NCBI GenBank assembly: GCA_947462335.1
Contig: OX381710.1
Location: forward strand, 32,789,004 to 32,853,003
Length of the DNA: 64,000 nt
Direction of reading: 5' to 3'
Source: Harmothoe impar
Lineage: Eukaryota; Annelida; Polychaeta; Phyllodocida; Polynoidae
Each line of letters opens with the position of its first letter. Position 1 is the stretch's first letter. This document shows, piece after piece, positions 22,069-33,700 of this stretch. The notes beneath the pieces are model-generated. The model saw only the letters and a list, made by a program, of their open reading frames with translations, had not been told where the DNA came from and did not search any database. The position numbers were made by a program, and so were the translations under genes.

Positions 22069-23405
22069 CCTAAGACTATGTCATTACTGCAAAATCCGGA
22101 CTTGTGTATGAATAAAAGTCAACTTACAAAACCCAGAATATTTTGTTATTTCCTTGCTTATATTCAAATCGTGTAACTTTTCGGTTGGTCTATACTGTTC
22201 AGAAAGTGGCATGTTTACATGTCAGCTTAATATAATTGACTCAGGTTTACTCTGAGTCTTGTGCGACGGGTAGCAGGGGGTCTCTCAGCCTAAAATTTAA
22301 AACAGCTGTCATTCCTTCAAAATTGGAGCTTTTTCTCTCAATTTTGTGTCATTAGATGCGGTACAATGTTGTCCTTCCTATGTAATCGCGCTTTAATCCA
22401 TTTTCAAACGCTTCCCCCTGAAAAGCATGATTTTAATTTTGTGTCTAAAATGGTGGTAATTTGCTTCAGCATAGAGCCCTATGGGAGCCTGTAGATAACC
22501 CTTGACATTTAACAGCTACATATTGAACGGGCTCAGTGCTAAGTCAATGGGACAGATCTCGGCAGCCGACCAAACCGGGGTGAGAACTTTTTTTCAGCAA
22601 GCTTTGACTGGATCCAATGGTAATTTAACACAGGGAAGTACTACACTACTTCCCAAAGGAGATGCCATCCTATATCATATACTAGGCCCAACATACGCTG
22701 CAGTATGTTAGATACCGGTATGGTAATTTAATGGTAATTTAATATATATGTTGCTGTCCAGTGTTGTTCAATACATGACAAATATTTTGAGAACAAAAAC
22801 AGACAACCCTGTAGTAGGATATAGCTCAGACCCTACTAAGCACTATTCGCTGTTACTTACAATATGGACATGGGAGCTTTTTATTCAGTGTGTGTCTGAC
22901 ATAGACGTGAGAGGACAAAAGACATAGATAGCCAAGATCGGGGAACATGAAAATTTGGGCCTAAGTACCCCCCCAAAAGAAAGTCAATGTCCACATTTTT
23001 TTTGAGTATACCCTTCTTTTGCGCGGCTTGCCTCACTCGGTGTGGCTTTCTTAGGGCACCTGCGTCATGCGACCTATAGGTTGTGTGGTGCAGGCCTATA
23101 GGTAGTTGTGAGTTCCTGACTTGTGACGCACAATTTGGGTATGCTATCCGAAACAGTCCAGCCAGGATATAATAGGGGGAGCAATGGATGGATATGGATA
23201 GTGGACTAGGGTAAACCAAAGGTGCTGAATTCATTTCTGTTATGTGTAGGATGATATCTAGGTCGGAAAAAGGTCAAAATCAAGGTCAAAGGTCACATCT
23301 TTAAGAATCCCATTAATACAAGAGTGCACCCTTTCTCTTTCTTACTATGATAAATGATACATTTCCCTTCACACCTCTACCTGACCCTGAGTCTAGTTAA
23401 CGGGG
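22069..23405. other. intergenic, no gene seen
   Basis: No convincing ORF or repeat. A short ORF at 22502-22711 has no recognisable motif. Confidence 0.5.
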
Positions 23406-23423
23406 GAAGGGGAAGGGGAAGGG

Positions 23424-23665
23424 ACTCGGGGTTGGGACTCGGGGGTGAGACTCGGGGGTGGGACTCGGGGTTGGGACTCAGGGGTGGAACTCGGGGGTGG
23501 GACTAGGGGTTGGGACTCGGGGTTGGGACTCGGGGTTGGGACTCAGGGTTGGGACTCGGGGTTGGGACTCGGGGGAGGAACTCGGGGTTGGGACTCGGGG
23601 TTGGGACTCGGGGGTGAGACTCGGGGGTGAGACTCGGGGGTTGGGACATGGGGTTGGGACATTAG
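23424..23665 (+). repeat. 13-bp G-rich minisatellite
   Basis: About 18 units of GGACTCGGGGTTG/GGACTCGGGGGTG. The closely spaced G3-G5 runs on one strand could form G-quadruplexes. ORFs across it are repeat artefacts. Confidence 0.95.
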
Positions 23666-24480
23666 CTTGGGATTTGGGGATGAACAATATTATTATATGT
23701 ATACTCCTATATGATGATACTACATTTCCCCCCGAACCTGAGTCATTTGTGATGCAGTCACACGTTCGATTTTCTGCCATGTAATGTTAGCTCTATCTGA
23801 TAAGAGATCTAGTATTTGCTGACGGGTGTCCACACATGCATGTGCTTGTCGGACACTCGTGACTGTTATATCCATAATGTATTGCATGTACGAATGCCAA
23901 TCACTTGTAGTTGTAAATGGTGTATTGGGTAAATTCTCCAGGCCCAAATTCAGACCAAAATCGTCTTGCTGATGACGTGGGTGTGGATGGTGGGGGGGGG
24001 GGGATTTCAATTTTGACTCATTTTCTTTTTCCGAGGGGGGGCGTGAGCCGTGATACTGATAGCGCGTTAAAAAATACCGCGGTGGGACTTCCACCACTTT
24101 TCCTTACTCTAAATGAGTCATGAGTGTTGTCCCTATGGAAATGTTTAAAAAAAAGACCACTCCTCAATAAATAGATACCGGTAGTGGGAGCGGTGGGTCA
24201 CATAGAGGGGCATTCAGTGATTCACAGAACGTCGGACTGAAGCCACTGTCTCACTCTTCCTGTTGTGTCGATTCACAAGTACGACTTGACCACTTATGCT
24301 ATCTAAAACACATCACTAGATATTCTATACGTAGACTAGGAAATCGCGGCTTGACTACCTAGTCTATTATCCAATGATTCATGTACAAGAGAAGTGAGAC
24401 GTTTCCTGGCAAAATACCATGTACAAAACCCATGTTGTTGACATCGGTGTTGACATGACCCTAAATTGACCTAGATCCCT
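23666..24480. other. intergenic upstream of ubinuclein
   Basis: G run at 23992-24003; otherwise nothing recognised. The ubinuclein transcription start probably lies in 24480-24600. Confidence 0.45.
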
Positions 24481-24540
24481 AACTAGGTCAGAGTTCAAGG
24501 TTAGTACGCACGCGCAGCTTCCATCACTTTTGAAAACAAA

Positions 24541-24585
24541 ATGGCGGTAGATTCACCAAGTTCGGATTGTGGGGAGGGAAAATAG
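24541..24585 (+). promoter_or_regulatory. upstream ORF 1 before ubinuclein
   Basis: ATG in the context AAAATGGCGG (also a YY1-like motif) opens a 14-codon ORF, MAVDSPSSDCGEGK, ending in TAG. It ends 40 nt before the main start, so reinitiation is possible if transcription begins further upstream. Confidence 0.4.
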
Positions 24586-24605
24586 TGGAAAACTTTACTA
24601 TTTTA

Positions 24606-24734
24606 ATGGATTTTACCAGACAAGATGACGGGAGAACCAAGGAGGATAGAACCGACAACCGTAGAGACAGGAGAAAAGGAAAAGGTCAAGGGGAAACGCC
24701 GGAATACGATACGATTCAACTTGACGTTGACTGA
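24606..24734 (+). promoter_or_regulatory. upstream ORF 2 overlapping the ubinuclein start
   Basis: ATG GAT TTT at 24606 opens a 42-codon frame that runs across the main ATG (24625) in another frame and stops at TGA 24732-24734. If both starts lie in the mRNA, it would compete with the main start. Confidence 0.4.
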
Positions 24735-24792
24735 GTCCAGCGAAGACGCATGTCCCGAGTTCTCGTATGTGGAACTCCTGAAGAATGCATTG
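24625..24792 (+). CDS. UBN: Ubinuclein exon 1 (start)
   Basis: 56 codons then donor GTAAGT. It encodes a basic start, then [20 protein letters not shown] and [11 protein letters not shown]. The R-F-x-L-x-L...CPEFSY pattern is the conserved N-terminus of ubinucleins. ATG 24625 is chosen because it is the only start in frame with this motif; two out-of-frame upstream ORFs precede it. Confidence 0.9.
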
Positions 24793-27700
24793 GTAAGTGC
24801 GAGAAAAAGCCCTAAAATTCACTGACTTGATACGCATACATGTGGGGATAATAATTATAAGAACATGACATATTCCTCTGAAACTTTTCTGTGACCTTTC
24901 TCTCAGAATGGGGTGATCGGACGCGCGTTGACATCCGACCGGCTGGGGTCGACAACACCCCGGGCAGGGAGAGGCAAAAGGTTGTGTCGGTGGGTGGTGG
25001 GCCTAGACTCAGATAATGTTCTCAAACAGCATAGAAAATGGCCAGATCGAGAGCGACGCCATTTTGAACCATTTTCCTAGGATGAAAATCCTCCACCCCA
25101 TGAACTGGTCAGTCCTAGGGGCAGTGGAATCGGCCGGGGGCAAGTGACAGCGCGGGTCGGCCGAACCGCGTGCCGACCCATGTTGTGGATTGTGAGTTTG
25201 GAGTTGGAAACCTGCAAAAGTTGTGTATTAAACGGGAATAATGGTGAACAGACGTGTATATTGGGGTGTGAGTAGTGGCTGGTGTCTAGCCTGGCTGGGC
25301 GCAGGTCGCCATGAGCCGGGAGCATCTGTCAGGCGGACAGAGAGGAGCTAGGGGAGGGGGGCGGGGGGGACACAAAGCCGACGTCTCCCACGCCTGCACC
25401 TTTGTGTGCCCTGCTGTCAGTCCATACCGTTTTCACTGAGAATTTTATTGTAACCAAATGTGTCTTGTATTGGGTCCAGCTCAGGCGACAACCACTTTAT
25501 TCTATGTTCACGATGACCCAACACCCATGCAAGCCTGGCCAGGCTAGGTAGGGGGATTTGCATATGTGTCAAGTAGGCCAGGGCGGAATACATTACAGAA
25601 TAGAGCCACGATAGGTTTGTGCAGCACTGGAGGAGTAGAACCAGACTTGGTGAAACGTCTGACAGACTCCAACCACTATGTTATCTTGCATACATGAACA
25701 AAATTATAGAAATCTACTAGTATGAGGAACGGGTTTTAGATGGAAACTATGTTATTGGTATTCCTATAACGATATATTAATATGGTATGTGGGTTCTTGC
25801 TGGAGGTACACAGGAGGAGGTGCGTGATGGAATCAACATGTTTATATGGGGGTGGGTGGGAGTGGATGCGGCGTGTTGGGGGGGGGGGGGGTCTGATGGG
25901 GGTCAGCCGACGCCGTCCACCCGGTGCCGGAAGCGACGACATGTGGGAGGGGAGGGGGCGATTTGGGAGGAGACAAAGGGCGCGGCTGGTCACTGCAGGG
26001 TCACCCCCCTCCCCCTACACCCCCTCCCACCTGACCCAATTAGATGGTGTGGGATGGCACCTTGCCGCGTGGAGCGGGCGGTGCGTGGGGGGCCGGGTGG
26101 GAGGGTGGGTGGGTCGGCGGGTGCTATTTATAGGCGCGCTGTGCTAGATTTGAGCGCCGCGCGGTACCGCAGGTTTGGGAGGGGGGGGGGGGGGGGGGTG
26201 TCAGGTGGGGCCGCGGCCCAGCACCTAAATCACTGATCGCGCTTCGATCTCTCACCCGCGCGCCAAACTCAAAGGGCGACGCGCCGAGTACCGACAATAG
26301 GCGTAACTTGGCAATGGGTGGGTCGATTTGGACGGAACAAGAAGTAAATTACATCTACTCAATGGGCTTGATACAATGACAGGGGTTTAATCAAGATAGA
26401 ACCATATTTGCATTTTGGAAACCCATAAAACATGATCCTATATACACTGTGGCCAATAATGAGCACCGTTTTACTCCACCAAATGATGAGCAATATTTAC
26501 TCCACCAAAGAATGAGCACTGATTCACTTCCAAGTTAAGAGAGTTGATTTGATCATCAAATATTGTGTACAGACTTTCTATATACCATAAATCGAATTCC
26601 AGCGCTCAACCTGCATTTCGCATGTAACAATCCACACCAAGACTTAATGAGAACTATATAATATTACCGGTATTTAGCATCCCCTCACAGGGATGCTAAA
26701 TACCATACATATACCTTATATATCTCATTTCCCTGGCATTGATATCTCAGGTCCGATTTGCTTGGCATTAATAATTAAAGCAGGTTAACGATATGTGTGT
26801 ACATTGAAATATGGCAAAAATAGAACCTTACCATATCCATTTTCGTTAAAACGGAGCATACGCTTGGGTACGCCCATTGAAATGGTAAGAGGTTGAAAAC
26901 ATGCTGATATTAAATATTTAGAGGATTCTTTCCAATAATAATAGCCTTGGCAAGCCACCCTTGGGGTCATATCACCTAAGTATCTACTTATCAAAACTTG
27001 GATAGATTGAGAAGATAAGAAACTTATTTTTTGGCCTCAAAATTCATTCTTATACACCATGAGAATTTGTGAGTTCGAATTCTCATTAAATGATAAAAGA
27101 GTAAGGGTAATTTATCTATTGACAATATTGTTTAAAAAAAAATTGACCTATTATCATATTCAATTTTCTACAATTATCCAAAATAGGAAAAGAAATGACT
27201 GATTAGATAGATTGATTTATGTGACAATTATTGTTTTTGACTTGACATAACTGTATTATTGGAAGCATATACCATGTACACTGATCTGGGGTCAATCCCT
27301 ATACATAACGCATGTTTTGAGCCACTGTCTCTGCCTGAGTGCTGAAGGACTCCTAGTATAGTATAGCACAGGTGGCGAGTGTGTATACGCTGCATTATGT
27401 TACTACCTGCACGACCAGGCTGTCTGTTGAAAAACATGATAAGTCTTAAAGTACTGTGTTCTTCTAAAAAGAATATAGTTTTCAAGTTTTAAATCTCTCT
27501 CCTCAACGGCATGCTTTGATTAATATGCAAAGCAAAACAAATATCACTGATCAACTTCAACGTATTGTCCTTTTCAGGGAGATAAGAAAAAGGAGAAATC
27601 TGGCGACACTTCAAAATCGTGTGACCCTTTAAGAGACATCAACAGTGATGATCCTTTTGCCGCCGAGGATGACGCAGAACATGAAAAAATGCTGGCAATC

Positions 27701-30700
27701 GCCCAATCATTTGAGGCCAGATATGTAAGTAAAGAATATCCATACTTTTTGTTGCTTTATATGATCATCAAAGATACCGGTACTGTTTCAAGAGAGTTGT
27801 TCTTGTTAGGGGGGGGGGGGTATTAGATTTTCCTGCCAACTTTTAAGCTCCCTCCCCTTTTACTTTACTTAATGAACTGTTTGTAATCGGTTTAAAAAAA
27901 CAAACTAATTGCTAAATGTGACAACAAGGTTGCTCTTGATAATCCGAGTAGGAGGTGTCCCCATTTTCGTGCTGTAAAAAGAAATAAATGCTAAATATGA
28001 TCATTTCAAACTTGAAAACAAATAGCACATGTCATAATACATGTTCCTGAGTCACCGGTGATTTAATTTGTGTGTCAATCATATACAATGTAGTTTAACA
28101 TAGTGTAGGCCACCATATTCTCATCGAGGTATTGCTGATCACAATTACTTGATTTTCTTTCAAAGTGTATTTAGCCCTGTTTCTGAAGGTGCTACAATCT
28201 GACAGGTTTTATCGATGACTGATTGATATTTTTCAGGGTCCAAAGCCGGGGGCAAAGAAAAAGCGTCATGAACGAATACAAGATTTGGTTGACCTTGGTG
28301 AAGGTTATGATGAAGAAGATCCCTTCATTGACAACACAGAAGCAGTAAGTTAAAGTTATTTGTGAGATCAGTACTCAATGCTTTCTTATAGTATTTGATT
28401 TTAAAAAAACCACAGAACTGCCGCCAATATCAGCTAGGCCACAAATGGGGAGTTCAAATGCTACAGTAAATCCTTGCATAGAAGCCGCAGCTTATTATAG
28501 CATTTGTCAAAGTTCGGGTGCGGCGTATACACATGTTTGGCTTATATGCGAGAATGTACGGTAGTTGTTATCTGGATCGTTATCTCACTACGTCCGCCTT
28601 AAGCGTCCCACAGGGAAGGAAGTTTTGCACGGATGTTTTTCTGGCAATGTTTTTTGACCTTGTACTATTGGGATGATGGCTCTTTGCCAGTCTGCTAGGT
28701 GTCACTACGGTCAATACAGAATGCTGCACACATGCTGCAATGGTTAGCTGCTGTCCACTAATAGTAAACCATGTACTGTAATCACATCTTATTTTGGGTC
28801 GTAGTTATTATTGAAGAAATCACCAATCCATAAAGTTTATGCCGAATATTATCAAGTGGGAATGTTTGTCTGCGGGTGGAGTGCTCATCAGAAAGTGGCC
28901 TGACCATCAAAGATGTGTATAAGACAAAGGGAGGGGGGAAAACAATGCCCCACAGCATTTAGCACATGGGCTTATAAATCCTTTCATCTTACCATCAAAA
29001 GACACAAGCTGTGAAAACTACTTCTGGTAAAACAATGACTTTCCTATTCCCGTTGAGAATATTACTGGTATGAATGTAACTTTGTTTGTCAGATATTTTA
29101 AAAGTTTATGGCCATTTGATTAAAAAATTTCGCTAATTTTTTTTGTGAATTCATGCATTTTTCATAGTCTAGTCTCCCTGTAGGACAGCGAGGAGATTAA
29201 TGCCTTTGTAACAGACTGTTAGAGGAGTAAACCACCAGAGACAACTTCCATACATCCCCTCTGGATTAGAATGATGACCTGACATATACATGTTATTTGT
29301 TGTTGCAGTATGATGAGATCGTGCCTGCCTCACTCACGACTCGCTTCGGCGGGTTCTACATCAACTCAGGGAAACTGGACTTCAGGGAGGTGTCTGATGA
29401 CGACGACGACTTCCAACTGCACACCAAGAAGAAGAAAAGCAATGTAATTAACTCCCAGAAAATTTTGTCAGGATCAAGACGTAGTTAGATCATGAAGAAG
29501 TAGTTACTTTTCACGAAAATACCACCTTTGATAGATGTTCTTAAATGTATAGGCCTATGCCTATGGTATCTATATTGTAAACTGCTTCAAGGAAAAAAAA
29601 AAGAGAAAAATACACGTCATATTCTAATGTAATGCAAATGAGAGGTACAACGAAATAATATATTTCATTATACATGTATATACTACTGTAGTACAGGGTA
29701 CAGGGTTCCTACATAATATATCACTATATCAACTATTGCATTAATGTCAAAATGATTTGTCTATTTCATAATGCGTGTCGTTTTGTTTAAAGGTACTTGA
29801 GTCAGACGATGAAGATGAACCAGAGCAGCCAGAACTGGGGGCAGACGGCAAGAAGAAACGTGGCAGGAAGGTACGCCAACTCAATGTGTTTATTTAGCAC
29901 AAGGGCATGCATTGAAAATATACCTTAAACTATGCTTATATCAGAACAGCAATTCTTAAACTGAACTATTTTCTATTTCAGAAAAAAATCAAAGATGATG
30001 AAATGGAGCTTCTTCGACGCAAGCGGAAAAGGTGGTCCATGGCGAGTGGACAGAGTGGCAACTTGCTAAAGAAGCGGAAACTGAGTGGTGTCAAACTCGG
30101 AAGGTAAGATTCTGTGTTTTTCTGGGTAGAATGTTTCTGTATATTGTTTGCTATGCTGTCCTGAGAACTTCCCAATATGACTGGAGGCAACACAGTTGCT
30201 GATGCCTAATCTGCTTCTAGGACTTCAGTTCTAGCCACACACACTAAGGGCATAACAACACACACCTATTGAAGTACATGTACATGAATGTATCATGAAA
30301 GTTGTATAGAATTCAAGAAGGAAATGTATATTGCATTGAGTGATCATTACAGATTTGAGATATGTCACTGTATATATTACCCGTGCATGTAACATTGTCC
30401 GGTCACTCACCCCTATTGTGCTATCCTCGCGCACTCATTGTTTTTGGACTGTGCTTATGATTTGTGCTGGAATCAATCAAAATGTGTAATATATTTGATT
30501 TTGTTTTGTTTGATTTATTCAGATTATGTTTAAAGAAAAATCCACATTTATGTTTGCAATTTCAGGTCCAGTAATAAGAAGAAATTTAAATCCAAAGGCA
30601 GTACAAAAAAGTCAGTTATTAATCTCCGTGGGTTGGTCTTGTTTGGATATTGTTTTCTATTCTCTTGGTCTATCTTGTCCTTATCGTCGTTGACAGATGT

Positions 30701-33700
30701 ACTTGTAGCCGTGGAAAGGGTTAGAAGCAATACTATGTTTGCAATGGTAAATCATCATTGTTAACTAATATTGCACTGAGAGTGGTAAAGGTAAATCTAT
30801 AGTCGTGACTTCTGGTTAGTGATTGAGTTTAGGAAACACATTTGCATCGAGAAATATGTGATTTTTGCACTATTATAATGCCGGTGCTTTTATACTATAC
30901 ATCCAGTATCTCAGATTACAATATGAGGGAATGGTAACATCGAATCAATGTTATAAGGGACACTGGATCGTCGTGGGTTATAGTGGATTAATGGAGATGA
31001 GATAACATATGGTTGGGTGAGTGTAAGGGCGGGTGAGGGGGGGGGGGTAGCTCAGAACGTCGGATTTGGAGTGTCGTGGATTCCTGTCTACACTGGCACT
31101 TTGCAGGCTAGGATTATCACCAATACAGAGTATATAAAGACATGTGCATCTCACACTGAAAATGTAGTATGGGATATAAAAGAACCTATGCCTCTGTAAA
31201 ATGGCATGGTCTGGTTTGCATATCACCAGTGACATTTTACAATGGTAAATGATATTGCTCCCCTTTTCAGGGATATCTTGGGTCGATATTCCATCTGGTG
31301 AAGTGGGTACATGCATTGGGAAAGTAGCATATGTTACCACGGGACTAATATCTGCACCCCGACCCATTCTGACCTGTCATCAGCTTAGTCCCTCATGTAG
31401 GACACTGCATATGCCATGGTAGCACCACACCTAAGTAATACTAATGTCACTTTGTAGGTCATCACCAGAAGGTGGCAAGGCTGACAAGCTGAGTACATCT
31501 TGTGCTTCAAAATCAAATATCAAAGCAAATGAGACTGCCCCATCAAGAAAATTGAAACCCAAATCCAAGAAGAAGCCCCAGCAAAGTCATGTACCCGCAG
31601 CAAGCAGTGTTAAATCTGTTTGTAGTGGTCCAAAAGGTGCTCAAAGTACAGAGAAGAGAGATAAAAAGAGCAGCTCGAAAGGAAGCATACCAGTGTCTGG
31701 TGGCTTGCCTGTGTACTGCATTCAGGGTACACTGTCGGTGGACAGTATTGAGGATGTAGTAGTACAGCGGTGTGTGGTAACAGAGCCCATCTGTAAAGGT
31801 GGAGACAGCAACATGCCAGCTACAGAGAAAATAGAGGTGGTAAAACCACCGCCAAGTCGCGAACAGACCGAGGATGCAGACACTGATGAGGACATCAATC
31901 TGAGTATCGCTATCAGTGATGTTTCTGATGATGACCAAATCAATGGGTCAATGTTCAAACCGTACGGTAAAGCAGTAGACGCTAGCGAACCAGGTATCGC
32001 AAACCGTAGATGTTTAGTATCGTCCAGCCAAAATAGTACTATCAATACTCGAGACAGGTACGTCAGTGATGTTTACCGCCAGGCTGGGATAGCTGGACAC
32101 ACACAAGAAGAGCCCTCAGTGAAGACTGACCGTGTGAAAGGTGTCGACCCAAAGAACTACATAGTAAGCAAGTCAGTCAAAGCTAGCATGAAGGCCAAAG
32201 TGGAAAAAGTAAGTGTAGAAGTCCAAGTAATAGGCAAGCAGGGTGAAAGCAGCAGGACATCCTCGTCCACCAGCCTTGATGATAGAGAGGGAGCCCTAAT
32301 GATTGATTTAAAGCCAACAAAGACCACTAAAGACAACAAACCGACAACAACCAATATGGCTAAGAGAAAATATACAAAGTCGAACAGTAAAGTGAAGAAG
32401 GGTTCTTCTAATAAAAAAGGGAGAATGGGCAAGACCAAAAAAGTTGATAATGCTGGAAGTATCCAGTCAGTATGTAGTGGTGAACAGAAATGTATAGGTT
32501 CAGGAAAAACACCTCTCCCGTTAACAAGTTTTCAGGAAGACAAACCTAAGAAGGAGACTAAGAAGCACTCCAAGTGTACAGAAGACCACAGTTACGGTAG
32601 ACCACAGCCGGAATACTCGGCAAAGTCCAGTGCCGTTGGTAAACCCAAGAGCAAGCATCAGGTAAAGCCACACCCAATGACGACCGAAGTGAACGCTATT
32701 AAGCAGGATGAACAATCCTTCAGAGAAAATGAAGGATCAGATGAGGAGTTTGTCCCAGCAGAAAGCACCCTGCGACATGCACAACCTGTTAAAGTGCCAT
32801 CAAAGGCCAGACAAATGGGTCTTAGTCGTAAATCAGGCCATGGTAAAAGTAGCTGGAGTCAGCTGGCCAGTGTACTTGCTGATACAAAGCAGACAGTAGA
32901 CACCTTAAAGATAGAGGGGTTGGCAGATGGCGTAAATCCTGACACTTGGAATGTCGCTCATTCAACACCGCTGAAAGGACAGAAGACATCTCATGTCGTT
33001 CAGTCAACACCGTTAACAGGACAGAAGACATCTCATGTCGTTCAGTCAACACCGCTAAAAGGACAGAAGACATCTCATGTCGCTCAGTCAACACCGCTAA
33101 AAGGACAGAAGACATCTCATGTCGCTCAGTCAACACCACTAACAGGACAGAAGACATCTCATGTCGTTCAGTCAACACCGCTAAAAGGACAGAAGACATC
33201 TCATGTTGCTCAGTCAACACCGCTAAAAGGACAGAAGACATCTCATGTCGCTCAGTCAACACCGCTAACAGGACAGAAGACATCTCATGTCACTCAGTCA
33301 ACACCGCTAACAGGACAGAAGACATCTCATGCCGCTCAGTCAACACCGCTAAAAGGACAGAAGACATCTCATGTCACTCAGTCAACACCGCTAACAGGAC
33401 AGAAGACATCTCATGTCGCTCAGTCAATACCGCTAACAGGACAGAAGACATCTCATGTCGCTCAGTCAACACCGCTAAAAGGACAGAAGACATCTCATGT
33501 CGCTCAGTCAACACCGCTAAAAGGACAGAAGACATCTCATGTCGCTCAGTCAACACCGGTAACAGCACAGAAGACATCTCATGTCACTCAGTCAACACCG
33601 CTAACAGGACAGAAGACATCTCATGTTGCTCATTCAACAACGTCAACAGGACAACATTTAGCATTGTCTGAGTTGGTTCCAGAAAATCCACATGGTTCGA

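Noticed and set aside
23445..23784. Gly/Trp/Asp-rich ORFs
   Set aside because: Translation of the 13-bp G-rich minisatellite.
25736..26236. Opposed ORFs rich in Gly, Arg and Pro in ubinuclein intron 1
   Set aside because: They reflect GC-rich composition with G runs; no splice sites or motif, and they lie inside an intron.
27040..27110. tRNA-like GAGTTCGAATTCTC stem
   Set aside because: Only a local inverted repeat; no acceptor, D or anticodon arm fits a tRNA.
32822..33671. Long ORFs on the minus strand and in another plus frame across the 42-bp repeats
   Set aside because: They exist only because the repeat unit is a multiple of three and lacks stops; the true frame is fixed by splice phase and by the flanking ubinuclein sequence.
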